The notes beneath the pieces were generated by a model. The model worked only from the letters and a program-made list of their open reading frames with translations. It had not been told where the DNA came from and ran no database searches. DNA of 42,968 nt, taken from contig JBJHCH010000015.1 of assembly GCA_050485905.1 (NCBI GenBank), positions 1-42,968 of the forward strand, read 5' to 3'. The translations under genes were made by a program, and so were the position numbers. This DNA is from JAWLCA01 sp050485905. Lineage in GTDB: Bacteria > Pseudomonadota > Alphaproteobacteria > Rhodobacterales > Rhodobacteraceae. Within the stretch, counting starts at the first letter, position 1; each line of letters opens with the position of its first letter. This document shows, piece by piece, positions 23,538-31,559 of the stretch.

Positions 23538-24824
23538 TCAGCCGATGGCCTTGGCCAGCGCCTGGTCGAGGTCGGCGATCAGGTCGTCGGCATCCTCGAT
23601 CCCGATGGACAGGCGCACCACGTTCGGCGCGGCACCGGCGGCCTTTTGCTGTTCGGGCGTCAGCTGCCGGTGGGTGGTGGAGGCGGAGTGGATGATGAGC
23701 GAGCGCGTGTCGCCGAGGTTGGCGACGTGGCTGAAGATCTCCACCGCATCGACCAGTTTCACGCAGGCCTCGTAGCCGCCCTTGACGCCGAAGGTGAAGA
23801 TCGCACCCGCGCCCTTGGGGCAGATGCTCGCCACCCGGCCGTGATAGGGGCTGGAGGGCAGGCCGGCATAGGTCACAAATTCCACCCGCGGGTCGTTTTC
23901 CAGCCATTCGGCCACCTTGCGGGCGTTGGCGCAGTGACGCTCCATGCGCAGGCTCAGCGTCTCGATCCCCAGCAGGGTGTAATGCGCCGCCTGCGGGTTC
24001 AGCGTCATGCCCAGATCGCGCAGGCCGATGGCGATGGAGTGGAAGGTGAAGGCCAGCGGGCCGAAGGTCTCGTGGAACTTCAGCCCGTGATAGGCGGGCT
24101 CGGGGTCCGACATCGACGGGAACTTGCCGTTCGACCAGTCGAATTTGCCCGAATCCACCACGCAGCCGCCGGTGACGGTGCCGTTGCCGGTCAGGTACTT
24201 GGTCAGCGAATGGACGACCAGCGTCGCCCCCATCTCTATCGGCCGGCAGAGGTAGGGCGTGGCCGAGGTGTTGTCGACGATCAGCGGGATGCCGTGGCGG
24301 TCGGCGATTTCGGCCAGCGCGGGAATGTCGGTGATGTAGCCGCCGGGATTGGCGATCGATTCGCAGAACAGCGCCCGGGTGTCATCGTCGATGGCAGCCT
24401 CTACCGCCGCCAGATCCTCGGTATCGACGAATTTCGCCGACCAGCCGAAGCGCTTGATCGTCTGGCTGAACTGGGTGACGGTGCCGCCATAAAGCCGGGT
24501 GGAGGCGACGACGTTGCGCCCCGGCCCCATCAGCGGAAACAGCGCCATGATCTGCGCCCCGTGGCCCGAGGAGCAGCAGACCGCGCCGACGCCGCCCTCC
24601 AGCGTGGCGATGCGTTCCTGCAGCACGCTGACCGTGGGGTTGGTCAGGCGGGAATAGATGAAGCCGACCTCTTGCAGGTTGAACAGCGCCGCGGCGTGTT
24701 CGGCATCGCGGAACACATAGGCGGTGGTCTGGTAGATTGGCGTCTGGCGGGCGCCGGTGGCCGGGTCGGGCCGGGAGCCTGCGTGGATCTGCAGCGTGTC
24801 AAAGCCGTAGGTGCGGTCGCTCAT
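23538..24824 (-). CDS. metY: O-acetylhomoserine sulfhydrylase (aminocarboxypropyltransferase)
   Basis: 428-residue PLP enzyme of the Cys/Met metabolism family that makes homocysteine from O-acetylhomoserine and sulfide. PLP-binding Lys209 is in VVHSLTKYLTGNGT; YSRLTNPT near residue 57 and VRLSIGIEDADDLIADL at the C-terminus are family signatures. The RTYGFDTLQIHAG opening is typical of MetY. The ATG at 24824 has AGGGGGG upstream. I found no SAM-II or SAH riboswitch pattern in the 130-bp leader. It follows gap on the same strand after a hairpin. Confidence 0.95.
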   Translation of the reverse strand: MSDRTYGFDTLQIHAGSRPDPATGARQTPIYQTTAYVFRDAEHAAALFNLQEVGFIYSRLTNPTVSVLQERIATLEGGVGAVCCSSGHGAQIMALFPLMGPGRNVVASTRLYGGTVTQFSQTIKRFGWSAKFVDTEDLAAVEAAIDDDTRALFCESIANPGGYITDIPALAEIADRHGIPLIVDNTSATPYLCRPIEMGATLVVHSLTKYLTGNGTVTGGCVVDSGKFDWSNGKFPSMSDPEPAYHGLKFHETFGPLAFTFHSIAIGLRDLGMTLNPQAAHYTLLGIETLSLRMERHCANARKVAEWLENDPRVEFVTYAGLPSSPYHGRVASICPKGAGAIFTFGVKGGYEACVKLVDAVEIFSHVANLGDTRSLIIHSASTTHRQLTPEQQKAAGAAPNVVRLSIGIEDADDLIADLDQALAKAIG

Positions 24825-24852
24825 GATATCCCCCCTTCTGGAATTCGGCGGC

Positions 24853-24881
24853 AGGTTAGGCGAAGGGACGGATGGGCACAA
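24853..24881 (-). promoter_or_regulatory. Candidate metY promoter
   Basis: Minus strand TTGTGC (24876-24881), 17-bp spacer, TAACCT (24853-24858). Each box matches three consensus bases; the leader would be about 25 nt and end in a strong ribosome site. Confidence 0.33.
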
Positions 24882-24917
24882 ATGGGAAAGCGGGGCGGGA
24901 GAGTGAGTATGCGACCC

Positions 24918-24938
24918 GCCCGGTCCAACGGACCGGGC
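24918..24938 (-). terminator. Hairpin after gap
   Basis: A perfect 9-bp stem GCCCGGTCC/GGACCGGGC with a 3-nt loop starts 17 nt past the gap stop codon. No T-tract follows, so efficiency is uncertain. Confidence 0.5.
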
Positions 24939-24954
24939 AGCGCTGAGGGTTGTG

Positions 24955-25956
24955 TCAGATCAGCTTGCCCATCGCCACGGCGGTATCGGCCATGCGGCAG
25001 GAAAAGCCCCATTCGTTGTCATACCACGACAGGATGCGGACAAAGTTGCCGTCCATCACCTTGGTCTGGTCCAGATGGAAGATCGACGAATGCGGGTCGT
25101 GGTTGAAATCGGCGCTGACGTTCGGCCGGTCGGTATAGCCCAGCACGCCCTTCAGCGGCCCGTCGGCGGCCGCGCGGATCGCGGCGTTGATCTCGTCCAC
25201 CGTGGTGTCGCGCGAGGCCTCGAACGTCAGGTCGACGACGCTGACGTTGGGGGTCGGTACGCGGATCGCGACGCCGTCGAGCTTTCCGTTCAGGTCGGGC
25301 AGCACCAGACCCACGGCCTTGGCGGCCCCGGTGGAGGTGGGGATCATGGAAAGGGCGGCGGCGCGGGCGCGGTAGAGATCCTTGTGCATCGTGTCCAGCG
25401 TCGGCTGGTCGCCGGTGTAGCTGTGGATCGTGGTCATGAAGCCGCGCCTGATGCCGATGGCGTCGTGCAGCACCTTGGCCACGGGCGACAGGCAGTTGGT
25501 GGTGCAGGAGGCGTTGGAGACAACGAGGTCATCGGCGGTCAGCACGTCGTGGTTGACGCCATAGACGATGGTCTTGTCCGCGCCGTTGGAGGGGGCAGAG
25601 ACCAGCACCCGCTTTGACCCGTTGTCCAGATGCGCCTTGGCCTTGTCGCGGTCGGAGAAGATGCCGGTGCATTCCAGCGCGACATCGACATCCCCCCAGG
25701 GCAGTTCGGCGGGATTGCGGATCGCCGTCACGCGGATCGGGCCGCGGCCGACGTCGATCGAATCTTCGGTCGTCGTCACCTCGGCCGGAAAGCGGCCGTG
25801 GACCGAATCGAAGCGCAGCAGATGCGCGTTGGTCTCCACCGGGCCGAGGTCGTTGATCGCAACCACCTCGATATCGGTGCGGCCCTGTTCGATGATCGCA
25901 CGCAGCACGTTGCGCCCGATGCGGCCGAACCCGTTGATCGCCACCTTGACTGCCAT
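24955..25956 (-). CDS. gap: Glyceraldehyde-3-phosphate dehydrogenase, type I
   Basis: 333 residues. The NAD-binding start is KVAINGFGRIGRNVLRA, the catalytic Cys151 is in SNASCTTNCL, and His178 is in TTIHSYTGDQ. SWYDNEWGFSCRM near the end is the usual signature. It catalyses the reversible oxidation of glyceraldehyde-3-phosphate. AAGGGGGA precedes the ATG at 25956. In many alphaproteobacteria gap directly follows tkt; here a surface-protein gene lies between them. Confidence 0.97.
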   Translation of the reverse strand: MAVKVAINGFGRIGRNVLRAIIEQGRTDIEVVAINDLGPVETNAHLLRFDSVHGRFPAEVTTTEDSIDVGRGPIRVTAIRNPAELPWGDVDVALECTGIFSDRDKAKAHLDNGSKRVLVSAPSNGADKTIVYGVNHDVLTADDLVVSNASCTTNCLSPVAKVLHDAIGIRRGFMTTIHSYTGDQPTLDTMHKDLYRARAAALSMIPTSTGAAKAVGLVLPDLNGKLDGVAIRVPTPNVSVVDLTFEASRDTTVDEINAAIRAAADGPLKGVLGYTDRPNVSADFNHDPHSSIFHLDQTKVMDGNFVRILSWYDNEWGFSCRMADTAVAMGKLI

Positions 25957-26047
25957 CTCTGTCCCCCTTGTTGAACGGTGGGCCGACCGGGGCCGGGCCG
26001 CTGCCGTGAAATGCTGCTGTCGCCAACGCGAGGGGTAGTGCATGAAG

Positions 26048-26077
26048 CCGGGGGCGGGGTCAACTCCCCGCCCCCGG
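26048..26077 (-). terminator. Strong hairpin after the VPLPA-CTERM gene
   Basis: A perfect 12-bp GC stem (CCGGGGGCGGGG and its complement) with a 6-nt loop starts 5 nt past the stop codon. No clear T-tract follows, but the stem is very stable and lies between the surface-protein gene and gap. Confidence 0.6.
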
Positions 26078-26082
26078 TTGCA

Positions 26083-27519
26083 TCAGGCGGTCCGGCGGCG
26101 GCGCAGGATGCCCAGTCCCAGCAGCGCCGTCAGCAGCAGCGGCAGCGCGGCCGGCAGCGGGATCGGGGCGACCTCTGCCAGGTCGGCGGCAGAGTAGCGG
26201 CGGCCCTCCACCTCCCAGAAGCCGAAGTTGGCGAAGCTGGCCGAGACATTGCCGGACAGGGTGGCCAGCGTCAGGCTGACCGTATCGCCCAGCAGGTCGA
26301 ACGCCTTGATCGCGGACAGCGCGTAGCCGGCCAGAACGACGGTGTTCTCGCCCGCGCCGCCGTCGAAGATGCCCTCGATGAACGTGCCCGAGGTCAGCGC
26401 GCCGATGGTCAGCAGGTCATCGCCGCCGCCAAAGATCACGTCGCCCACGATCCGGCTTTCGCCGAGGATCGACAGGCTGCTGTCGGTCATGCCGGGGGCC
26501 ATGTCGATCGCGATCCCATCCCCGATCAGCGTGCCGGAATTGGTGATATGCATGGCGCCGGTGCGCTCGATGTCCGAGGTGATGGCGCGCGGCCCCTCGA
26601 TCAGGCCCTCATTCACGATGGTCAGCGCGCCGGCGGGCCGGGCCGCGTCATTGCCCTCGATCTGGAAGAAGGCGTCGGCGTCGATGCCGCCGCTGTCGCG
26701 CCCGTTCTCGAACCCGTCCGACCGGATCACGCCGGTGGCGTAGTTGTGGACATAGCCTTCGTCGATGTCGATGCCGTCGTCGGTGGCAAGGATCGTGCCC
26801 CAGTTGTGCGCCTCGCCGCTGGAGAACTGCACGCCGTCCTCGTCGCGGGTGGTCGCGGGGTCGCCGATGCGGATGGTGCCATAGTTCATCAGGGTGAAAT
26901 CGACGCGGCCCTCGATCACCTCTTCGCCGCCGATCATCGTGCCGTGGTTGATCACGCTGGACCCGGTGCCGCGGGCCTGCACCGCGCGGCCGTTCTGGCT
27001 TTCGATCAGGCCGAAGTTCACGACCGAGGTGCCGAGGATGCCGAAGGCGTCACTGTCGGTGCGCACCGCCTGGCGGCGAGACCGGATGACGCCGTCGGCC
27101 GTGTTGACCAGGCTGAAGCCCTGGCTGCCGGCGGTCTGGTGAATGCCGCGGTCGCCGCCGATGATGGTGCCCGAGTTGACGACCGAGAGGCCGTCACCCA
27201 GCACGCGGATCGCGTCGGCATTGTTGGCGGGGTTGGTGTTCTCGATCACGCCGGCATTGTCCAGGCTCTGGTCGGGGCCGGACAGGGTGAAGGGGCGGGT
27301 GTTGTTGCCGTTGCCGCTGGCGGTCACGGTGGCGCCACCCTCGACCGTGATGGCAAGGCCGGCGGTGCCGTTGTTGGCATTCGCGCCGCTGGCGCCAGTG
27401 CAGGTCAGCGTCGGCGTGCCGCCGTCGAGTCCGGCGATGCAGTCAGCCGCCGCCGGGGCGGCGGCGCCGAAGCCCGCGACGAGCGCGGTCGTGAAAAGGA
27501 TGGCGGGGATTTGTCGCAT
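26083..27519 (-). CDS. VPLPA-CTERM surface protein with N-x-G-x-I repeats
   Basis: 478 residues. A signal peptide (MRQIPAILFTTALVAGFG, AAA/D cleavage near 28) leads to a body with at least eight short repeats built on N-[AFHWYSE]-G-x-[ILM] (NAGVIE, NSGTIIGG, NFGLIESQ, NHGTMIGG, NYGTIRIG, NWGTILAT, NEGLIEG, NSGTLIGDG). The repeat pattern is that of a right-handed beta-helix. A GGGDDLLTIG / GGAGENTVVL segment follows. The C-terminus is IPLPAALPLLLTALLG then RRRR: a PEP-CTERM-class (VPLPA) sorting signal, hydrophobic helix and basic tail, processed by an exosortase (not in this window). The ATG at 27519 has GGAG 6 nt upstream and is preferred over that at 27531. An upstream CtrA-type box suggests cell-cycle or CtrA control. 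Confidence 0.87.
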   Translation of the reverse strand: MRQIPAILFTTALVAGFGAAAPAAADCIAGLDGGTPTLTCTGASGANANNGTAGLAITVEGGATVTASGNGNNTRPFTLSGPDQSLDNAGVIENTNPANNADAIRVLGDGLSVVNSGTIIGGDRGIHQTAGSQGFSLVNTADGVIRSRRQAVRTDSDAFGILGTSVVNFGLIESQNGRAVQARGTGSSVINHGTMIGGEEVIEGRVDFTLMNYGTIRIGDPATTRDEDGVQFSSGEAHNWGTILATDDGIDIDEGYVHNYATGVIRSDGFENGRDSGGIDADAFFQIEGNDAARPAGALTIVNEGLIEGPRAITSDIERTGAMHITNSGTLIGDGIAIDMAPGMTDSSLSILGESRIVGDVIFGGGDDLLTIGALTSGTFIEGIFDGGAGENTVVLAGYALSAIKAFDLLGDTVSLTLATLSGNVSASFANFGFWEVEGRRYSAADLAEVAPIPLPAALPLLLTALLGLGILRRRRTA

Positions 27520-27594
27520 CGCTGTCTCCATGACTGGGATCGGGGCAGGTGCGCCCCGTCACGCGCGGATATGCGCGTCGGCCATGACAACGAA

Positions 27595-27611
27595 ATTAAC
27601 GTCCTGTTAAT
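27595..27611. promoter_or_regulatory. CtrA-type box upstream of the surface-protein gene
   Basis: ATTAACGTCCTGTTAAT contains TTAA (27596-27599), seven bases, TTAA (27607-27610), the exact consensus spacing of the CtrA response regulator (TTAA-N7-TTAA). It is also a perfect ATTAAC-N5-GTTAAT palindrome. It lies in an AT-rich island about 77 bp upstream of the surface-protein start codon. Confidence 0.6.
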
Positions 27612-27675
27612 CTATTGTTACCGATGCCCGATCAGGGGCGGCGCGGTGTCACGCCACCGTCATGCACCGGTCAGG

Positions 27676-27715
27676 TTCGCCGCCGGGGCGGCGCATCCGG
27701 GCGACTGCCGCCCGG
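27676..27715 (-). terminator. Hairpins after tkt
   Basis: Two adjacent stems follow the transketolase stop codon on the minus strand: CCGGGCG/CGCCCGG with a 5-nt loop (27697-27715) and GCCGCC/GGCGGC with a 2-nt loop further downstream. Neither has a T-tract. Confidence 0.4.
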
Positions 27716-27750
27716 GGTTATCTCGTGCGGGTTGGACACTCTGCAGCGGG

Positions 27751-29772
27751 TCAGCCCAGAAGGGTTTTCACCTTTTCCGCCACCGCCTCGGCGGTGATGC
27801 CAAGCCCGGCATAGATGCGTTCTGCCGGGGCCGAGGCGCCGAAATCGTGCATGCCGACAAACCCGGATTTCTCGCGCTTGCCGCCCTCGCCGTAAAGCCA
27901 GCGGTCCCAGCCGAAGCGGATCGCGGCCTCGACCGCCACGCGGACGGGGCCGGGGGGCAGGACGCGGCGGCGATAGGCGGCGGGCTGATCCTCGAACAAC
28001 TCCCAGCAGGGCATCGAGACGACGCGCGTGCCGATGCCATCCGCCTGCAGCAGGTCGCGGGCGGCCAGGGCAAGCTCGACCTCGGACCCGGTGGCCATCA
28101 GGATCGCCTGCCGCTTGCCCTCGGCCTCGGCCAGGACATAGGCGCCCTGGGCGGTGAGGTTGCGGTTGGTGTGATCCGTGCGCACGGTCGGCAGGTTCTG
28201 GCGGCTGAGGGCCAGGACCGAGGGTGTTTCGTTCGACGTCAGCGCCAGTTCCCATGCCTCGGCGGTTTCCACCGTGTCGGCGGGGCGGAAGACGTGGATG
28301 TTGGGCGTGGCGCGCAGCATGGCCAGATGCTCGACCGGCTGGTGCGTCGGCCCGTCCTCTCCCAGCCCGATGCTGTCATGCGTCATCACATAGACCACCG
28401 GCTGCTTCATCAGCGCCGACAGGCGGATCGCGCCCCGGGCATAATCGGTGAAGCACAGGAAGGTGCCGCCATAGGGCCGGATGCCGCCGTGCAGCACCAT
28501 GCCGTTCATCGCCGCCGCCATGCCGTGTTCGCGGATGCCGTAGTGGATGTAGCGGCCCTTGCGGTTGTCGGGGCCGAAGATTCCCAGATCCGGGGTCTTG
28601 GTGTTGTTGGACCCGGTCAGGTCGGCCGATCCGCCCAGCGTTTCCGGCATGATCGGGTTGACGACTTCCAGCACCATCTCGGATGATTTGCGGGTGGCGA
28701 CCTTGGGCTTGCCCTCGCTCACCTGCTTTTTCAGGGCGCGGATGGTCGCGGACAGTTTTTTCGGCGCGTCGCCAGAGAGTTGGCGTTCGAAATTCGCACG
28801 GCGGCCGGACGAGAGCGCGGCCAACCGGCCCTCCCACTCCACACGCGCCGCGCTGCCGCGCGCGCCGATCTCGGCCCATGCTTTGCGGATATCATCGGGG
28901 ATATGAAAGGCCGGGTGCGGCCAGCCATAGATCTCGCGCACCACGGCGATCTCGGCGTCGCCCAGGGGCGAGCCGTGGGCGCCTGCCGTGTCCTGCTTCT
29001 TGGGGCTGCCGAAGCCGATATGGGTCTTGCAGTCGATCATCACGGGGCGGTCGGCGCCCTTTGCTGCGGTCAGTGCCCGGTCGATATCCACCGGATCGTG
29101 GCCGTTGCAGGACAGCACCTTCCAGCCGGCGGCGGCGAAGCGGGCGCGCTGGTCGGTCACGTCGGACAGGCCGATGCGGCCGTCGATGGAAATGTCGTTG
29201 TTGTCCCACAGCACGATCAGCTTCGACAGCTTCTGCATGCCGGCCAGCCCGATCGCCTCGTGGCTGATGCCCTCCATCAGGCAGCCGTCACCGGCGATGA
29301 CATAGGTGTAGTGATCGACAATCTTGGCCCCGAACCGGGCGCGCAGGGCTTCTTCAGCGATGGCGAAACCGACCGCATTGGCCAGCCCCTGACCCAGCGG
29401 GCCGGTCGTCGTCTCGATGCCCTTTGCGTGGCCATATTCCGGGTGGCCTGCGGTGATCGACCCCCATTGCCGGAAGTTCTTCACCTGATCCAGCGTCATG
29501 TCCTCATACCCGGTCAGGTGCAGCAGCGCGTAAAGCAGCATGGAGCCGTGGCCGGCCGACAGGATGAAGCGGTCACGGTCGGGCCAGTCGGGGTTGCCCG
29601 CGTCGAACTTCAGGTGCTTCTCGAACAGCACGGTTGCCACGTCGGCCATGCCCATCGGCATGCCGGGATGACCGGAGTTCGCCGCCTGAACGGCATCCAT
29701 CGCAAGGGCGCGGATCGCGCAGGCCTTCATCCAGTGCTCGGGGTGGTCGGCGCGCAGGCGTGCAATATCCAC
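27751..29772 (-). CDS. tkt: Transketolase
   Basis: 673-residue thiamine-diphosphate enzyme of the pentose phosphate and Calvin pathways. It has the N-terminal segment NSGHPGMPMGMADVA, the TPP/metal motif GDGCLMEG followed about 24 residues on by DNN, GTFLCFTDYARGAIRLSAL in the pyrimidine domain, and a C-terminal domain starting about residue 540. The start is GTG at 29772 with AAGGAAG 6 nt upstream. No Calvin-cycle gene is near. It is divergent from the coiled-coil/zapA operon, with a perfect 8-bp inverted repeat between. Confidence 0.97.
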   Translation of the reverse strand: MDIARLRADHPEHWMKACAIRALAMDAVQAANSGHPGMPMGMADVATVLFEKHLKFDAGNPDWPDRDRFILSAGHGSMLLYALLHLTGYEDMTLDQVKNFRQWGSITAGHPEYGHAKGIETTTGPLGQGLANAVGFAIAEEALRARFGAKIVDHYTYVIAGDGCLMEGISHEAIGLAGMQKLSKLIVLWDNNDISIDGRIGLSDVTDQRARFAAAGWKVLSCNGHDPVDIDRALTAAKGADRPVMIDCKTHIGFGSPKKQDTAGAHGSPLGDAEIAVVREIYGWPHPAFHIPDDIRKAWAEIGARGSAARVEWEGRLAALSSGRRANFERQLSGDAPKKLSATIRALKKQVSEGKPKVATRKSSEMVLEVVNPIMPETLGGSADLTGSNNTKTPDLGIFGPDNRKGRYIHYGIREHGMAAAMNGMVLHGGIRPYGGTFLCFTDYARGAIRLSALMKQPVVYVMTHDSIGLGEDGPTHQPVEHLAMLRATPNIHVFRPADTVETAEAWELALTSNETPSVLALSRQNLPTVRTDHTNRNLTAQGAYVLAEAEGKRQAILMATGSEVELALAARDLLQADGIGTRVVSMPCWELFEDQPAAYRRRVLPPGPVRVAVEAAIRFGWDRWLYGEGGKREKSGFVGMHDFGASAPAERIYAGLGITAEAVAEKVKTLLG

Positions 29773-29811
29773 TTGGGTCTTCCTTCGCTGTTACCGTCGA
29801 CGTTGGGCGGC

Positions 29812-29839
29812 TAGATACCAGCGTGGGGCGCAAGTGCAA
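29812..29839 (-). promoter_or_regulatory. Candidate tkt promoter
   Basis: Minus strand TTGCAC (29834-29839), 16-bp spacer, TATCTA (29812-29817), placed about 40 nt upstream of the GTG start. Confidence 0.38.
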
Positions 29840-29880
29840 GCATAGGCCCGCCGGTCTTCGCCGACAGGATGAAAGAAGGG

Positions 29881-29904
29881 GCGCAAAGCCCTGTGTCTTT
29901 GCGC
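29881..29904. promoter_or_regulatory. Perfect 8-bp inverted repeat between tkt and the zapA operon
   Basis: GCGCAAAG-N8-CTTTGCGC lies in the 210-bp divergent gap, about 110 bp from tkt and 80 bp from the coiled-coil gene. It resembles a dimeric regulator site. A TAAGAT -10-like box for the rightward genes starts two bases after its right arm. Confidence 0.45.
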
Positions 29905-29982
29905 TAAGATCGGGTCAGAGGGGCCCCGGGCGATTCGTGCTGATGCGCGTTGCGCCCCAAAGAAGGCGAGAGGACAGGCAGA

Positions 29983-30471
29983 ATGAAGGAACTGGCCGAG
30001 CTTGAACGGCGCATCAATCATGCTTTGGACCGGATCGCGCGCGGGATCGAGTCCGCGCCGGTGCCGGAGGGCGGCGCCGCGCAGGATGGCGCGGACGTGG
30101 CTGAACTTCAGGCGGCGCTGGCGGCAGAGCGCGCGAAGGCGGAGCAGTTGGCCGAGAAGCTGCGCAATGCCCCGCGCGAACCCACGGGCACGGCCGCGCA
30201 ACTTCAGCGCAAGGTCGAAAAGCTAACCGGTCAGCTGGATGTGCAGGGGCTGGAGTTGCAACGGCTGAAGAAGACCAACACGCAACTGACCGAAACCCTG
30301 CGCGCGCTGCGTCAGGCGGCCGAATCCGGCATGACCGACGCGGCCTCGGTCAACCGTGCGCTCCAGGCCGAGGTAGAGGCGCTGCGCAGCGCGCGGCTGG
30401 CAGAGATTGCCGAGATGGACGAGATCCTCGCAGAACTGAAACCGCTGATCGGGGAGGCCGCAGATGCCTGA
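29983..30471 (+). CDS. Coiled-coil protein upstream of zapA
   Basis: 162 residues, almost entirely helical with heptad-like spacing in about 38-90 (AELQAALAAERAKAEQLAEKL, QLQRKVEKLTGQLDVQGLEL) and again to the C-terminus. It has no known enzymatic motif. Its place before zapA matches the DUF4164-type coiled-coil gene next to zapA in other alphaproteobacteria, so a divisome accessory role is plausible (inference). The ATG at 29983 is preferred for MKELAELERR; a TTG at 29950 is also open. It overlaps zapA by 8 bp. Confidence 0.82.
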   Translation: MKELAELERRINHALDRIARGIESAPVPEGGAAQDGADVAELQAALAAERAKAEQLAEKLRNAPREPTGTAAQLQRKVEKLTGQLDVQGLELQRLKKTNTQLTETLRALRQAAESGMTDAASVNRALQAEVEALRSARLAEIAEMDEILAELKPLIGEAADA

Positions 30472-30838
30472 ACTGACCATCACCATAGGGGGAAAGCAGT
30501 TCGAGGTCGCCTGTCAGGATGGCGAGGAGGAGTTCCTGCACGCCGCCGCCGCCATGCTGGATGCCGAGGCATCCGTTCTGACCGACCAGATTGGCCGGTT
30601 GCCCGAGGCACGGATGCTGCTGATGTCGGGCCTTATGCTGGCCGACCGCACCGCCGGGCTGGAAGATCAGTTGCGCGTGGCGCAGGCCGAGATCGCGCGG
30701 CTGAAGGCGCAGCCCGCGCCGCGACCCGAGCGTGTCGAGGTTCCGGTGATCCCGACCGAGATCAACGAAAGCATGGCTGAAATCGCGGCCCGGACAGAGG
30801 CGCTGGCCGACCGGCTGGACCAGCGGAAGCGCGCATGA
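30464..30838 (+). CDS. zapA: Cell division protein ZapA
   Basis: 124 residues. The ZapA globular head (MPELTITIGGKQFEVACQDGEEEFLHAAAAMLD) is followed by a helical tail. ZapA binds FtsZ and bundles its filaments at the division site. The C-terminal Pro-rich segment (PAPRPERVEVPVIPTE) followed by a second helix is an extension beyond the short enterobacterial protein. It overlaps the coiled-coil gene by 8 bp and the next gene by 4 bp. Confidence 0.9.
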   Translation: MPELTITIGGKQFEVACQDGEEEFLHAAAAMLDAEASVLTDQIGRLPEARMLLMSGLMLADRTAGLEDQLRVAQAEIARLKAQPAPRPERVEVPVIPTEINESMAEIAARTEALADRLDQRKRA

Positions 30839-31179
30839 TCCGGGTTGTTGTCGCAATCGTGGCGTTGGGCCTGTCCTGCGCCACTCCGGCTCTGGCCGAT
30901 CTCGATTTGAAGACCGTCCGCTATCTTTGTGATCGCGGTGTGGAAATCCCGGCGGCCTATGTAAACGACGGGCAGGGCGGATCGGTGGTGGTGCTGAACG
31001 TCGAGGGGCAGCAGATCGCCCTTGTCTCGGAAGAAACCGGATCTGGCGCGCGCTATGGCTGGCCATCGGGCGGGTCGCACTACATCTGGTGCAGTCAGGG
31101 TGACGAGGCGATGCTGCTTTGGCGCGACGGATCCGAGGATACCGAGACCGACTTGCTGGGCGGCTGCCGGGCGCAATAG
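30835..31179 (+). CDS. MliC/PliC-like lysozyme-inhibitor family protein
   Basis: 114 residues. A signal peptide (cleavage ALA/DL near residue 22) is followed by a single small beta-barrel domain: YLCDRGVEIPAAYVN, VVLNVEGQQIAL, the GARYGWPSGGSHYIWC element and a C-terminal Cys in GGCRAQ. This is the pattern of periplasmic C-type lysozyme inhibitors (MliC). A Cys lies in the signal sequence, but the lipobox is poor, so a soluble periplasmic protein is more likely. ATGA overlap with zapA. Its stop codon is in the loop of a hairpin. Confidence 0.78.
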   Translation: MIRVVVAIVALGLSCATPALADLDLKTVRYLCDRGVEIPAAYVNDGQGGSVVVLNVEGQQIALVSEETGSGARYGWPSGGSHYIWCSQGDEAMLLWRDGSEDTETDLLGGCRAQ

Positions 31180-31187
31180 TGCCCGGC
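31166..31187. terminator. Hairpin between convergent MliC-like and glutaredoxin genes
   Basis: A perfect 7-bp stem GCCGGGC/GCCCGGC with an 8-nt loop that contains the TAG stop of the MliC-like gene. No T-tract, so only a modest terminator. Confidence 0.4.
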
Positions 31188-31194
31188 GACCGTA

Positions 31195-31557
31195 TCAGGC
31201 ATTTGCTTCGCGGATCTTGTCGGCGGCGGCCTTGTCATAGGCAACGCCCTTGGCATCGAACAACTGATCCAGTTCACCCGAGAGCGTCATCTCGGTGATG
31301 ATGTCGCAGCCGCCCACGAACTCTCCCTTTACGTAAAGCTGCGGGATCGTTGGCCAATCCGAGAAATCCTTGATGCCCTGCCGGATGCCTTCGTCCGCCA
31401 GCACGTTCACGTCAGCGAAATCCACGCCCATAAAGTTCAGCACCCCTGCGACGCGGCTGGAAAACCCGCATTGCGGCATCGACTTCGTGCCCTTCATGAA
31501 CAGCACCACGTCATTCGTCGTCACCGTGTCGCGGATTCGGTCTGCCACGTCTGCCAT
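31195..31557 (-). CDS. grxD: Monothiol glutaredoxin (Grx4 type)
   Basis: 120 residues with the monothiol CGFS active site (MPQCGFSSRVAGVLN), KGT motif (MKGTK) and WPTIPQLYVKGEFVGGCDI for glutathione binding. These proteins bind [2Fe-2S] clusters with BolA partners and act in iron-sulfur trafficking. Two ATGs are 6 nt apart (ATGACGATG); AAGGGG lies 6 nt before the second, so 31557 is chosen. It is the last gene of the purL, bolA, microprotein, grx series, consistent with a Grx-BolA pair. Confidence 0.96.
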   Translation of the reverse strand: MADVADRIRDTVTTNDVVLFMKGTKSMPQCGFSSRVAGVLNFMGVDFADVNVLADEGIRQGIKDFSDWPTIPQLYVKGEFVGGCDIITEMTLSGELDQLFDAKGVAYDKAAADKIREANA

Positions 31558-31559
31558 CG

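Noticed and set aside
23005..23695. Open frames crossing the phased repeats on both strands
   Set aside because: Their products are Cys/His/Arg-rich without domain features, overlap the ligase or metY genes, and the 11-bp period changes frame at each repeat.
24825..24954. SAM-II or SAH riboswitch ahead of metY
   Set aside because: The leader has only a simple 9-bp hairpin; I could not find the conserved loops or pseudoknot strands of these riboswitches.
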